Under the pieces are notes generated by a model. That model did not search any database. It had not been told where the DNA came from and worked only from the letters and a program-made list of their open reading frames with translations. Positions 43,952 to 51,860 of a DNA stretch of 64,000 bases are shown piece by piece. Source of the DNA: Dyella sp. GSA-30 (lineage in GTDB: Bacteria; Pseudomonadota; Gammaproteobacteria; Xanthomonadales; Rhodanobacteraceae). How positions within the stretch are numbered: the stretch's first letter is position 1; every line of letters begins with the position of its first letter. The stretch covers positions 3,263,524 to 3,327,523 of the forward strand of contig NZ_AP027042.1 of the NCBI RefSeq assembly GCF_027924605.1, written 5' to 3'. Both the position numbers and the translations under genes were made by a program.

Positions 43952-45252
43952 AACGTTTCTTTCTGATCATCGTCCTGCTCATCGTTATCGGCGGCGTGGC
44001 CTATGTCTTGCTCAACCGCACCGACCCCGCCGAAGGTGCGGCGCCCGTCATTGTCGGTGCGCCATCCGGTTCCGATCCAATAGCGCGTGGCGAGTACCTG
44101 GCCAAGGCGGCCGATTGCACTGCCTGCCACACGGTGCCTGGTTCCGATAAGCCTTTCGCCGGTGGCGTGGCCTTCAAGTTGCCGTTCGGCACGATTTATT
44201 CGAGCAATATCACGGCCGACGAGGCGACCGGCATCGGTAGCTGGAGCGACGACGACTTCGTGCGCGCGGTGCGCGAAGGCGTGCGCAAGGACGGCGCGCA
44301 TCTGTATCCGGCATTTCCGTATACCTCTTATACGCAGCTGAGCCGTGGCGACGTGCTGGCGATCAAGGCCTACTTGTTCAGCCTGCCAAAGATTCACCAG
44401 GAAGATCGCGCCAACGAACTCGGTTTCCCGTTCAATCAGCGCTGGGCGATGGGTTTCTGGAACGCAGGGTTCTTCAAGAGCCAGCGCTTCGTTGCCGATA
44501 CATCGAAGTCGCCGCAATGGAATAGCGGCGCGTATCTGGCCAATGCGCTGGGTCATTGTGCGGAATGTCATACGCCGCGCAACTTTGCCTTTGGATTGAA
44601 GAACGGCAGCGCATTGTCCGGCGAATCGCTGCAGGGCTGGCGTGCCTATGACATCACCTCCGACCCCGATCATGGCGTCGGTGCATGGAGCGAAGCGGAG
44701 CTGGCGAGCTATCTCAGCACCGGTCATGCGCAGGGGCGTGGTTCGGCGTCCGGTCCGATGGGCGAGGCGATCGAGAACAGCCTGCAGTATTTGAAGCCGG
44801 AAGACACCGCCGCTCTGGTGACCTATCTGCGCGGCGTGCCGGCGAACTCCGGCAAGGACCCGATCAGCGTCGACGCCAAGGCGGCGCCCGCACTCGCATC
44901 CACCGACGCGGCGCCCGGCGGCGACTCCGCCGATAGCCAGCACCTGGGCATGCAGCTGTTCGAAGGCGCATGCGCGAGTTGTCACCAGTGGAACGGCAAG
45001 GGCCAGCAGACCAGCTACGCCTCGCTATTGGGCACGCGTGGCGTCAACGATCCGGCCGGAACCAACGTCACCCAGGTGATCCTCAACGGTTCCAAATTGC
45101 GCATTGGCGATCAGGATGTCTTCATGCCCGCTTTCGGCAAGGCGTATTCGGATACGGAAGTCGCGGCGCTGGCGAACTACGTGATTTCGCATTTTGGCGC
45201 CAAGACAGGAACCGTGACGCCTGCCGAGGTGGCTCGGCGGCGGGCTATATGA
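43948..45252 (+). CDS. Triheme cytochrome c, electron acceptor of the molybdohydroxylase
   Basis: A 434-residue periplasmic cytochrome with an N-terminal membrane anchor (residues 4-22). Three CXXCH heme sites are at C57-H61 (CTACH), C204-H208 (CAECH) and C342-H346 (CASCH). The spacing is that of the triheme subunits of membrane alcohol and aldehyde dehydrogenases. It overlaps the large subunit by four bases. It most likely takes electrons from the iron-sulfur subunit and passes them to the respiratory chain, making a flavin subunit unnecessary. Confidence 0.93.
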   Translation: MKRFFLIIVLLIVIGGVAYVLLNRTDPAEGAAPVIVGAPSGSDPIARGEYLAKAADCTACHTVPGSDKPFAGGVAFKLPFGTIYSSNITADEATGIGSWSDDDFVRAVREGVRKDGAHLYPAFPYTSYTQLSRGDVLAIKAYLFSLPKIHQEDRANELGFPFNQRWAMGFWNAGFFKSQRFVADTSKSPQWNSGAYLANALGHCAECHTPRNFAFGLKNGSALSGESLQGWRAYDITSDPDHGVGAWSEAELASYLSTGHAQGRGSASGPMGEAIENSLQYLKPEDTAALVTYLRGVPANSGKDPISVDAKAAPALASTDAAPGGDSADSQHLGMQLFEGACASCHQWNGKGQQTSYASLLGTRGVNDPAGTNVTQVILNGSKLRIGDQDVFMPAFGKAYSDTEVAALANYVISHFGAKTGTVTPAEVARRRAI

Positions 45253-45698
45253 AGCGGATACTTGTTGCTTTGTCTTTGCTTTGGACGGCCGCGGCGGTTG
45301 CGACCAATGCCCCGGTCCAGCACATCAACCCGCCGGCATTGAGTACGCCCCACGGGTATTCGCACGTGGTCGTCGTGCGCAGTGGCCGAACGGTTTATGT
45401 GGCTGGGCAGGTGCCGCTTGATCGGAATGGGGCGCTTGTGGGGGCGGGAGATCTGGCCGCCCAGGCTCGGCAGGTATTTGAAAATATGAAGGCCGCGTTG
45501 AGTGCGGTTGGTGCGAGCTATGCGGATGTGGTCGACATGACGACCTATCTTACGGACGTGTCGCAGATCGATGCGTATCGAAAAGTGCGCGATCAATATA
45601 TGTCGGCGCCATTGCCTGCGGCGAGTCTCGTCGAGGTGAAGAGTCTGTTTCGCAAGGATGTGATGATCGAGGTTAGTGCCGTGGCGGTCGTGCAGTAG
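45249..45698 (+). CDS. Exported Rid-family (YjgF/YER057c/UK114) protein
   Basis: A 149-residue protein with a signal peptide (residues 1-19, ending AVATN) and a Rid fold: GRTVYVAGQVPLDRNG, DVVDMTTYLTD and AVAVV at the end. The arginine that RidA uses for imine hydrolysis lies in a PAR motif; here the matching segment is PAASLVEV, so that residue is missing and classical RidA activity is unlikely. Overlap with the cytochrome gene (ATGA) places it in the molybdohydroxylase operon. Export puts it beside that enzyme in the periplasm. It might bind or process the enzyme's product; this is inference. Confidence 0.88.
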   Translation: MKRILVALSLLWTAAAVATNAPVQHINPPALSTPHGYSHVVVVRSGRTVYVAGQVPLDRNGALVGAGDLAAQARQVFENMKAALSAVGASYADVVDMTTYLTDVSQIDAYRKVRDQYMSAPLPAASLVEVKSLFRKDVMIEVSAVAVVQ

Positions 45699-45718
45699 GC
45701 TCGCTTCGCATCGCCTCT

Positions 45719-45852
45719 TGCGCCCCCTCACCCCAACCCTCTCCCCCGGCAGAGCCAGGGGAGAGGGGGCGCATTGAGGCAAGCTTTCAAGGCTACGCGC
45801 TTTTGCTCCCTCTCCCCTGGCTCTGCCGGGGGAGAGGGCTGGGGTGAGGGGG
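45719..45852. repeat. Composite inverted repeat, family A (REPIN-like), copy 2
   Basis: Same architecture as at 31732: outer arms at both ends (CCCCTCACCCCAACCCTCTC and complement), inner arms with CCAGGGGAGAGG, and a spacer containing TTGAGGCAAGCTTTCAAGGC. The left flank GCTCGCTTCGCATCGCCTCT matches the copy at 57.47 kb. It lies between the convergent Rid and dps genes. Confidence 0.85.
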
Positions 45853-45864
45853 GGTCTCAAATAC

Positions 45865-46407
45865 TCAACCCCCGGTATGACTCCGCGTCACCTCAAAAAG
45901 AAACCACATCCGACGTTCCGACTCGTCGATCCAGTTCTCGATCAGGCTGGCGGTCGCAACGTCCTTATGCTCGTCGCACAAGTCGTGCACCTTGCGCAGA
46001 TAGCCGGTCAACGTCTTGTTGTCTTCGCGCAGCTCGGCAAGCATGTCTTCGGGCTGTACATACTCGGCATCGTTGTCCGATAGGCGCTGATGTTTCGCGA
46101 TGCTGCCGATCGAGGTAAGGGTGCGGCCGCCGATCTTGCGCACGCGCTCGGCGATGTCGTCGGTCATCGCAAAGATCTGCGAAGCCTGATCGTCCAGCAG
46201 GAGGTGGTAGTCACGGAAATGGGGGCCGCTCATATGCCAATGAAAATTCTTGGTCTTCAGGTACAGGGCAAACACATCGGCGAGGGCGACGTTCAAGGCG
46301 GCGCTCAGGTCACGGGTCGCCTTGGCGGACAGATCGGTCGGCGTGGCTAGCGGCGCGTTGCGGCGCTTCTGCAGTTGCTGTTCGCGTTTCACATCGTTCT
46401 TGCTCAT
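45865..46407 (-). CDS. dps: DNA-protecting ferritin-like protein Dps
   Basis: A 180-residue Dps/miniferritin. The ferroxidase site motif KNFHWHMSGPHFRDYH, then LDDQASQIFAMTDDIAERVR, is intact. The N-terminal 20 residues are basic (KKREQQLQKRR-like) and could bind DNA. GGAGC lies five bases before the ATG at 46407. Dps stores iron, detoxifies peroxide and protects DNA in stationary phase. Single gene; the PLD-family gene to its right has its own promoter. Confidence 0.95.
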   Translation of the reverse strand: MSKNDVKREQQLQKRRNAPLATPTDLSAKATRDLSAALNVALADVFALYLKTKNFHWHMSGPHFRDYHLLLDDQASQIFAMTDDIAERVRKIGGRTLTSIGSIAKHQRLSDNDAEYVQPEDMLAELREDNKTLTGYLRKVHDLCDEHKDVATASLIENWIDESERRMWFLFEVTRSHTGG

Positions 46408-46465
46408 GGTCAGCTCCGACGGGGTGGGTTTATCGCTTAAGGTACCACCGTCGGAGCGGTTCGGA

Positions 46466-47755
46466 TCAGTGATTGCGTGGCGCTTCGTAGTGCTGGTCGA
46501 CCTCGAGCGCCTTCGCATAGGGGCCGTTCCAATCCCGCTCGAAAATCTGGGTCAGCGTCTTCGCGGGTGCCTCGCCCTGCACAAAGATCGATGCATCCAC
46601 CGTATTGTTGAAATAACTCCATTCCCAGTTGCCCGTGCCGATATAGACGCTACGGTCATCGGCCACCGCATACTTGGCATGTTCTACGCGTGCGTAGGGG
46701 ATAAAGCCTTGCGGAGAGGGTGGCAACTGGGTGAATTTGATCGCCACGTTGGGCAGTACGGCAAGGCTTTTCAAATACGACTGCATGGGTTCGTGCAAGG
46801 CCCAGTCCGCCACGATGATATGCACCTGCACACCACGCGCCGCGGCATTGCGTAATGCGGTATCCACCTCCGCCCACCAGCCCTTCGGTCCGTACTGACG
46901 AATCGCCGACAGCGTCATGACCTGGATGCGCAGCATGTGTTGGCTCTGGTCGATCATCCGCACCAGCGCCGGCTGCTCGGCAGTCAACGCGTAGGGTGTG
47001 AGCGAGGGCGGGCTGAATGCGGGGAACGCGGTCAGCACCGTGCCGCCATCGCCATGCAGGATGACTGGGTTGTCGCTGGTGACGGGCGCGAAGGGTAGTG
47101 GCCTGGTCGCTTGTTCGGCGGCTTTGGGCAGGTCGGGCTTGCCGGCGACTTGCCAGTCAAAATCGAATGCCGCGCCGAATGTCTGCGCCAGACGTGGATT
47201 GGCGATGCGTGCGCCGATCTCGTGAATCTGGTCGATGGCGCGCCAATCCCAGTTCTGGCTGCCCACGAAGACGACGCTGTTGTCGACCACCATGTACTTG
47301 GCGTGTAGCACGCCGCCGGTCAGCTTTTCCACGGGGAGCTCGCGCACTTCGATCCCATCGATGCCGCGCAGGCGCGTTACGCTTTCCTGGTTGTCCTTGA
47401 GAAAGGTTTGGTCTACCAGCAGACGCAGCTTGACCCCGGCCTTTGCCTTGGCGATGAAGGCATCGACGACCGCGGCAAACTGGCTACCTGGTTTGTCGGA
47501 AATATAGAACGCCGCAATATCGACGCTCTGCTTGGCGCTGCCGATCATCTGCAGCCATACGGCCTGTGTCCGGGCAACCCCGGGCTCACCATAAACGCTC
47601 GCTTCGGGCACGCTTTCGACGATCTGAAAATCCGGCGCGGCCTGATCCGGCGCATGTCGCGCGGATAGCTGGGTGGCCGGGCTCAGAACGAGGCTCGTGA
47701 AGAGAAAGCCCAGGCCAATGGCCCGGCGTGTGCGTGTGAAATCGAAATAGTGCAT
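46466..47755 (-). CDS. Exported phospholipase D-family protein, PLD3/PLD4-like
   Basis: A 429-residue protein with an N-terminal signal or anchor (residues 11-32). Two HKD motifs are complete: H151-K153-D158 (HAKYMVVD) followed by SQNWDWRA, and H359-K361-D366 (HAKYAVAD) followed by TGNWEWSYF. The aromatic NWDW/NWEW blocks after each motif resemble the PLD3/PLD4/poxvirus K4 branch more than cardiolipin synthases. That branch includes 5' exonucleases as well as lipid enzymes, so the substrate may be nucleic acid or phospholipid. A Zur-like box sits 24 bases before its start, suggesting induction in zinc shortage. Confidence 0.88.
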   Translation of the reverse strand: MHYFDFTRTRRAIGLGFLFTSLVLSPATQLSARHAPDQAAPDFQIVESVPEASVYGEPGVARTQAVWLQMIGSAKQSVDIAAFYISDKPGSQFAAVVDAFIAKAKAGVKLRLLVDQTFLKDNQESVTRLRGIDGIEVRELPVEKLTGGVLHAKYMVVDNSVVFVGSQNWDWRAIDQIHEIGARIANPRLAQTFGAAFDFDWQVAGKPDLPKAAEQATRPLPFAPVTSDNPVILHGDGGTVLTAFPAFSPPSLTPYALTAEQPALVRMIDQSQHMLRIQVMTLSAIRQYGPKGWWAEVDTALRNAAARGVQVHIIVADWALHEPMQSYLKSLAVLPNVAIKFTQLPPSPQGFIPYARVEHAKYAVADDRSVYIGTGNWEWSYFNNTVDASIFVQGEAPAKTLTQIFERDWNGPYAKALEVDQHYEAPRNH

Positions 47756-47778
47756 GGCGATGGCCCCCTTGAGATGCT

Positions 47779-47791
47779 GTTATAACATAAC
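47779..47791 (-). promoter_or_regulatory. Second Zur-like operator, before the PLD-family gene
   Basis: Read on the minus strand this is TGTTAT-GTT-ATAACA, a perfect 6-3-6 inverted repeat whose 13-base core is identical to the site before the zinc operon at 3685. It matches the recalled Zur core TGTTATAWTATAACA at 14 of 15 positions and ends 23 bases before the gene start. Confidence 0.7.
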
Positions 47792-47840
47792 AATCGCAAG
47801 GCAATGCGTCAGTGTTGTGACCAAGACGAAGTCCGGGATT

Positions 47841-47965
47841 CGTGACGCGAAAAAGTGACGTCACAAAAATAAAGCGCTCACCACGGCGCGCCCCAATTTC
47901 AAGGGAATTTGCCGATTTTCGTTACGCGGCGCTGTACTTTCTGCTTGAATATAGTGATGCGTCAC
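47841..47965. promoter_or_regulatory. Repeated TGACG/GTGAN4TCAC palindromes
   Basis: The AT-rich gap before the small gene at 48002 holds GTGACGTCAC (47855-47864, a perfect palindrome), GTGATGCGTCAC (47954-47965) and a half site CGTGACGCG near 47841. Repeated related palindromes suggest a cooperative operator. Confidence 0.45.
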
Positions 47966-48001
47966 AATATTATGCGGCCAACGACATAAGAAGGAATCGT
48001 G

Positions 48002-48271
48002 ATGCGTGATGCAAAAGACCCCGGCACACTCGAATTGCGCTTTCGAGCGCGAGCGGGTCGTCCATCGTTGTTTGGCCGGCCGCTGACTCCGGCCGAGCGT
48101 GCAAGGCGTTATCGCCTGCGCAGGGCCGATCGCATGCGCATGGCCAGGCGCTCGCCGGAAAAGGCCAGCGATGTGAGCTTGCTGGACGAGCTGCGCGGCA
48201 GCATGGCCATGGGCCGCGCGCGCAATATCCATCGAATCATTCGAGAGATCGCCGCGCGCTACCCCCTTTAG
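48002..48271 (+). CDS. Small basic protein, unknown (89 aa)
   Basis: An 89-residue protein with a very basic middle (TPAERARRYRLRRADRMRM) and a helical C-terminal half. AAGGA lies six bases before the ATG at 48002; a GTG just ahead is in frame. The motif RPLTPAERARRYR is common in short phage- and plasmid-related proteins of unknown role. The arginine density suggests nucleic-acid binding. It is preceded by repeated palindromes, compatible with autoregulation. Function unknown. Confidence 0.6.
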   Translation: MRDAKDPGTLELRFRARAGRPSLFGRPLTPAERARRYRLRRADRMRMARRSPEKASDVSLLDELRGSMAMGRARNIHRIIREIAARYPL

Positions 48272-48334
48272 GCAGGGGCAGCGTTGCGGAAACGGACATA
48301 AGATGTATCACCGTTGCCACGTCCCGGGGTTCGT

Positions 48335-48790
48335 ATGATCTGCAAATCGTTTGTCACCGTCGCCGTCGTTATTGCTGCTGTTCTCGCGATGTCGCCCGTT
48401 CGGGCCGACACGAGCGAAGAGAAAGCCGTGCTGGTGCCGATCCAGGCGCTGTTCGACGGCATGGCCAAGTACGATCGCGATGCCATGCTTGCACCGGTGC
48501 AGCCCGAAGGGAGTGTGGCTTTACTACGTGACGGCAAGGTCGTGCGCATGACCCTGGGCGACTTTGCCAATCACATCAAGCCGGGCAAGGACAAGATCCA
48601 GGAGCGTATTCACGATCCGCTGATTCGTATCGATGGGGATATCGCCATGGTCTGGGCGCCTTACGAGTTTTTGATCAACGGGCAGGTCAAGCACTGCGGG
48701 ACCGATGTGGTGAATCTCGTGCGGATCGAGGGGCGCTGGCTGATTGCGGGTATTGCCGATAACAGTCGGTCGAGTTGCTCGGCGGGGTAA
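48335..48790 (+). CDS. Exported NTF2/SnoaL-like protein
   Basis: A 151-residue protein with a clear signal peptide (1-27, ending PVRADT). The mature part has the cone-shaped NTF2-like pattern: an opening helix (PIQALFDGMAKYD), a central strand region (MVWAPYEFLINGQ) and a C-terminal VRIEGRWLIAGI strand. This matches DUF4440/SnoaL-like folds, often of unknown or steroid/polyketide substrate. The start is the ATG at 48335. No operon partner. Confidence 0.75.
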   Translation: MICKSFVTVAVVIAAVLAMSPVRADTSEEKAVLVPIQALFDGMAKYDRDAMLAPVQPEGSVALLRDGKVVRMTLGDFANHIKPGKDKIQERIHDPLIRIDGDIAMVWAPYEFLINGQVKHCGTDVVNLVRIEGRWLIAGIADNSRSSCSAG

Positions 48791-48807
48791 GAGTGTTGTG
48801 GCGCGGC

Positions 48808-48827
48808 GGTCGCGACTGAGGTCGCGA
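48808..48827. repeat. Degenerate half copy of family B repeat
   Basis: GGTCGCGACTGAGGTCGCGA matches the left arm of the inverted repeat at 15211 with changes near its end; no complementary arm follows. Confidence 0.6.
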
Positions 48828-49026
48828 TCAGCCATGACGCAACGAATAACTCAACTCAGCTATTCAAGAAACAACGCAAGAAAAAATAGACGTCCGGATG
48901 TCCGTATACCCTCTGTAACAAGGGTGAAGCGCAGGCGGCATAGGCTAGCTTGCGCTATCGACGCCCTCTCATCGCGCGTGTTCCCCGGCACGCGCCGATT
49001 CGACATCCACCTTTTGCTTGTTCCCC

Positions 49027-50724
49027 ATGTCCACAAAGAAACCTGAAGATCCGTCTCAGCTCCCGTCCGACACGCCCATCGATCCGAACCGACGTCGTCT
49101 CCTTGGTGGCATGGCGCTGGCTGGCGCGGCCATCGCAGCCGGTGGCGGCGAAGTGTTGGCGCATGCTGTCAAGCCGGCCGCACAAAGCCACGCGAGTGGC
49201 GACCTCGATGCGCAACTGCGCAAGCATGTCCAGCATGTGGTGGTGATCTACGCGGAGAATCGCAGCTTCAACAATCTGTTCGCCGATTTCCCTGGGCTGG
49301 AAAAGCCGCTTTCATCCTTGCAGCCCCACGAGTACGAACAGCGTGATCGCGACGGCACGTTGCTGAAGACATTGCCGCCGATCTGGGGTGGCATGGTGCC
49401 GTGGGAGCAGGTCGCCGATCATCGCAAGCATGTGATCAAGGAATCGGATATCACGGGATTGGCCAACGCGCCTTTCACCCTGAAAACAGCGGATGGCCAG
49501 CCGCTGCCGCATGGTCTGATCACGCGCGACTTGTGGCACTCGTTCTATCAGAACCAGTTGCAGATCAACGGCGGTAAGAACGACGGCTTTGTCGGTTGGG
49601 GCGATTCGGGCGCGATGGTGATGGGGCGCTATGGCGATACCCATATCAACCTGCGTCTGTGGCAGGTCGCCAAGCAGTACACGTTATGCGACAACTTCTT
49701 TATGGGCACGTTTGGCGGTTCGTTCCTGAATCACCAGTATCTTGTCGCTGCGCAGCCGGGGTTCTATCCCGATGCGGCCCAGAGTCCGGCCAAGATGCTG
49801 ATCGCCGAGCTGGAAAGCGACGACCCGACCGACATTCACCTGAAACTGGCAGAGAATTCGCCGAAGAGTGCGATGGCCGGCATACCTCGTTTTGCCTCGC
49901 GCAGTGCATTGACGCCCGATTTCTTTGCGGTCAACACCATGAGTCCGCCGTATGCACCGACGTTCCCGTTGGACGCTGCGCATCCGGAACTCGCCGATGC
50001 CAAAAGCCCCAACCGGTTACCGCCGCAGAACCATGAGACCATCGGCGACAAATTGTCGGCCAAAGGTATCGACTGGGCCTGGTACGCCGGTGGCTGGCAG
50101 GATGCGCTGGATGGGCATGGCGACGGCGGCGAGAACGAGTTTCCACAGCGGCCGAATTTCCAGATGCATCACCAGCCGCTCAACTACTTCAGTCAGCTGG
50201 CTCCCGGCACCGAAGCGCGCAAGCGGCATCTGCGCGATGGCGGTACCGGCGACATCGCACGCAGCAATCACTTCATTGCAGACGCGCAAGCCGGCAAGCT
50301 GCCGCCGGTAGCGTTCTATAAACCCCAAGGTGATCTCAATATGCACGCCGGGTATTCCGACGTGCATGCCGGGGATCAGCATATTGCGCGTGTTCTCGAT
50401 GCCTTGCAGCGTAGTCCGCAGTGGCAGTCGATGGTGGTGGTGATCACTTTCGACGAAAACGGTGGCTGGTGGGATCACGTGGCACCGCCCAAGGGCGATC
50501 GTTGGGGGCCGGGTTCGCGTGTGCCTGCCTTGGTCGTATCGCCTTTTGCCCGTCGTGGCTTCGTCGATCACACCGTTTACGACACCGGTTCGATCGCCCG
50601 CTTTATCACGCGTCGCTTTGGGCTGGACAAGCTGCCGGGCCTGGCGATGCGCGAAAAAGCGATGCTTGCCGCCGGCGGCGTAGCGCCGGGCGATCTCACG
50701 GCGGCGCTGCAGTTCGAGTCATAG
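49027..50724 (+). CDS. Tat-exported acid phosphatase/phospholipase C-type phosphoesterase
   Basis: A 565-residue enzyme of the AcpA/PlcC phosphoesterase family. Residues 20-45 form a twin-arginine signal (DPNRRRLLGGMALAG). The catalytic domain has HVVVIYAENRSFNNLFADFP, where the metal-binding glutamate and asparagine lie, CDNFFMGTFGGSFLNHQYL, and the C-terminal DENGGWWDHVAPP metal motif. Members hydrolyse phosphate esters or phospholipids in the periplasm or outside. The start is the ATG at 49027. A hairpin terminator follows it and the gene appears single. Confidence 0.92.
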   Translation: MSTKKPEDPSQLPSDTPIDPNRRRLLGGMALAGAAIAAGGGEVLAHAVKPAAQSHASGDLDAQLRKHVQHVVVIYAENRSFNNLFADFPGLEKPLSSLQPHEYEQRDRDGTLLKTLPPIWGGMVPWEQVADHRKHVIKESDITGLANAPFTLKTADGQPLPHGLITRDLWHSFYQNQLQINGGKNDGFVGWGDSGAMVMGRYGDTHINLRLWQVAKQYTLCDNFFMGTFGGSFLNHQYLVAAQPGFYPDAAQSPAKMLIAELESDDPTDIHLKLAENSPKSAMAGIPRFASRSALTPDFFAVNTMSPPYAPTFPLDAAHPELADAKSPNRLPPQNHETIGDKLSAKGIDWAWYAGGWQDALDGHGDGGENEFPQRPNFQMHHQPLNYFSQLAPGTEARKRHLRDGGTGDIARSNHFIADAQAGKLPPVAFYKPQGDLNMHAGYSDVHAGDQHIARVLDALQRSPQWQSMVVVITFDENGGWWDHVAPPKGDRWGPGSRVPALVVSPFARRGFVDHTVYDTGSIARFITRRFGLDKLPGLAMREKAMLAAGGVAPGDLTAALQFES

Positions 50725-50763
50725 CCCACCCGTATACGCAGTCTCGTTTGCTTCGCTCCGATG

Positions 50764-50821
50764 AAAGCGCAAACCCCATGGCCGATATCCGGCGCTGGAT
50801 CAGCTTCTGGGTTTGCGCTTT
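50764..50821 (+). terminator. Terminator after the phosphoesterase, overlapping the tetR end
   Basis: AAAGCGCAAACCC (50764-50776) and its exact complement (50809-50821) form a 13-base-pair stem followed by further T residues, with a 32-base loop. The right arm is also the last codons of the convergent tetR gene, so coding and termination share sequence. Confidence 0.6.
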
Positions 50822-51582
50822 TTCGCCGGAGCCGGTCGCGTAGACGGCGCCTTGTCCGCACGCGCCGAGCTTCGTTTCTTCAGGGTGGCGGCGTAGCGCT
50901 CCTCGCCCTCGACAAACTTGTCGTAGTAACGCACCACCATTTCGGCGACTTCGGCATTGATCATGTCGCCGTCGAGCTGTGGGTTATCGATCACCATTTC
51001 GGTGGCGGCATACATCACTTCGGTGGACAGGCGCATGGAGAAGCGCAGGTCTTCTTCGCGCGCATTGGGAAAACGATCGCGCAAGCCCTGGTAGCTGGTT
51101 TCCGATACCGACTCGTGCGAGTCGAGACGGATGTGACGCAAGGTCGGCACGGCGCGCAATGCGCGCATGATCCAGGCCGAACCCGGGAAGGCGAGGGTGG
51201 CGGCGTTGATCGCGGCCTGCATGTCGCGCAAGCCGCGCGTGGTCGCTTCACGCGAACCGTCATAGTCGAGCGCTTGTTCCTGCGCCAGCCACGCGCGATA
51301 GGCTTGGTTCTGACACTTCATCAGGCGCTCGCCAAGCTCTTTCAGAATGGCGTACTTGTTGGGGAAATAACGGTAGAGCGCCGGCGGCGACAGGCCCGCC
51401 TTTTCGCAGATCAGATTGGTCGACAGGCGCTCCACGCCGACTTCGCCAAGCAGATGCGAGGTGACGTCGAGAATCAATTCGAAGGTTTCGACCGAACGCT
51501 GTTGTACCGGCTGCTGCTTGGTATCCAGCGGAATTTTGGTCGTGCGCGCGCCGGGTCGCTTTCGGCGCATCGTGTCAGTCAT
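50800..51582 (-). CDS. TetR family regulator of the TonB/GH92/PI-PLC locus
   Basis: A 260-residue regulator, longer than most. The helix-turn-helix is at about residues 45-75 (RLSTNLICEKAGLSPPALYRYFPNKYAILKELG spans it). A large ligand domain follows, and the C-terminal 25 residues are Lys/Arg/Ala/Pro-rich. The start is the ATG at 51582 after AAGGGCGA; the open frame extends upstream without conservation. It is divergent from the TonB-dependent receptor at 51861, with 278 bases between, and is likely its repressor. Confidence 0.85.
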   Translation of the reverse strand: MTDTMRRKRPGARTTKIPLDTKQQPVQQRSVETFELILDVTSHLLGEVGVERLSTNLICEKAGLSPPALYRYFPNKYAILKELGERLMKCQNQAYRAWLAQEQALDYDGSREATTRGLRDMQAAINAATLAFPGSAWIMRALRAVPTLRHIRLDSHESVSETSYQGLRDRFPNAREEDLRFSMRLSTEVMYAATEMVIDNPQLDGDMINAEVAEMVVRYYDKFVEGEERYAATLKKRSSARADKAPSTRPAPAKKRKPRS

Positions 51583-51860
51583 GGGTCGCCCTTGAGGTCT
51601 GAGCTCCTGCGAACGTTCGTGTCGCAAAGAAGCCATCGCTGGAATCATACGGTTCTTTATGTCGGCTGGCGATGCGCAACATCTGCTGCATCGCGTCACG
51701 CGTCATCTGAGCGTCAACGCGTCGTCATCAAGTAACGGTAGTCTTAATTACTGTTTCCGTAGCACCCCTCACATCCAGGTCTCGCACACCCCATCGGGCT
51801 TGATCGAGCTGACCGGTGCGGGCGAGTGCGCGATCTTTACCCGCAGGAGTTTCGACGTTC

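Noticed and set aside
45249-45698. Calling the Rid-family protein RidA
   Set aside because: The arginine used for imine hydrolysis is replaced in PAAS and the protein is exported, so the name would mislead.
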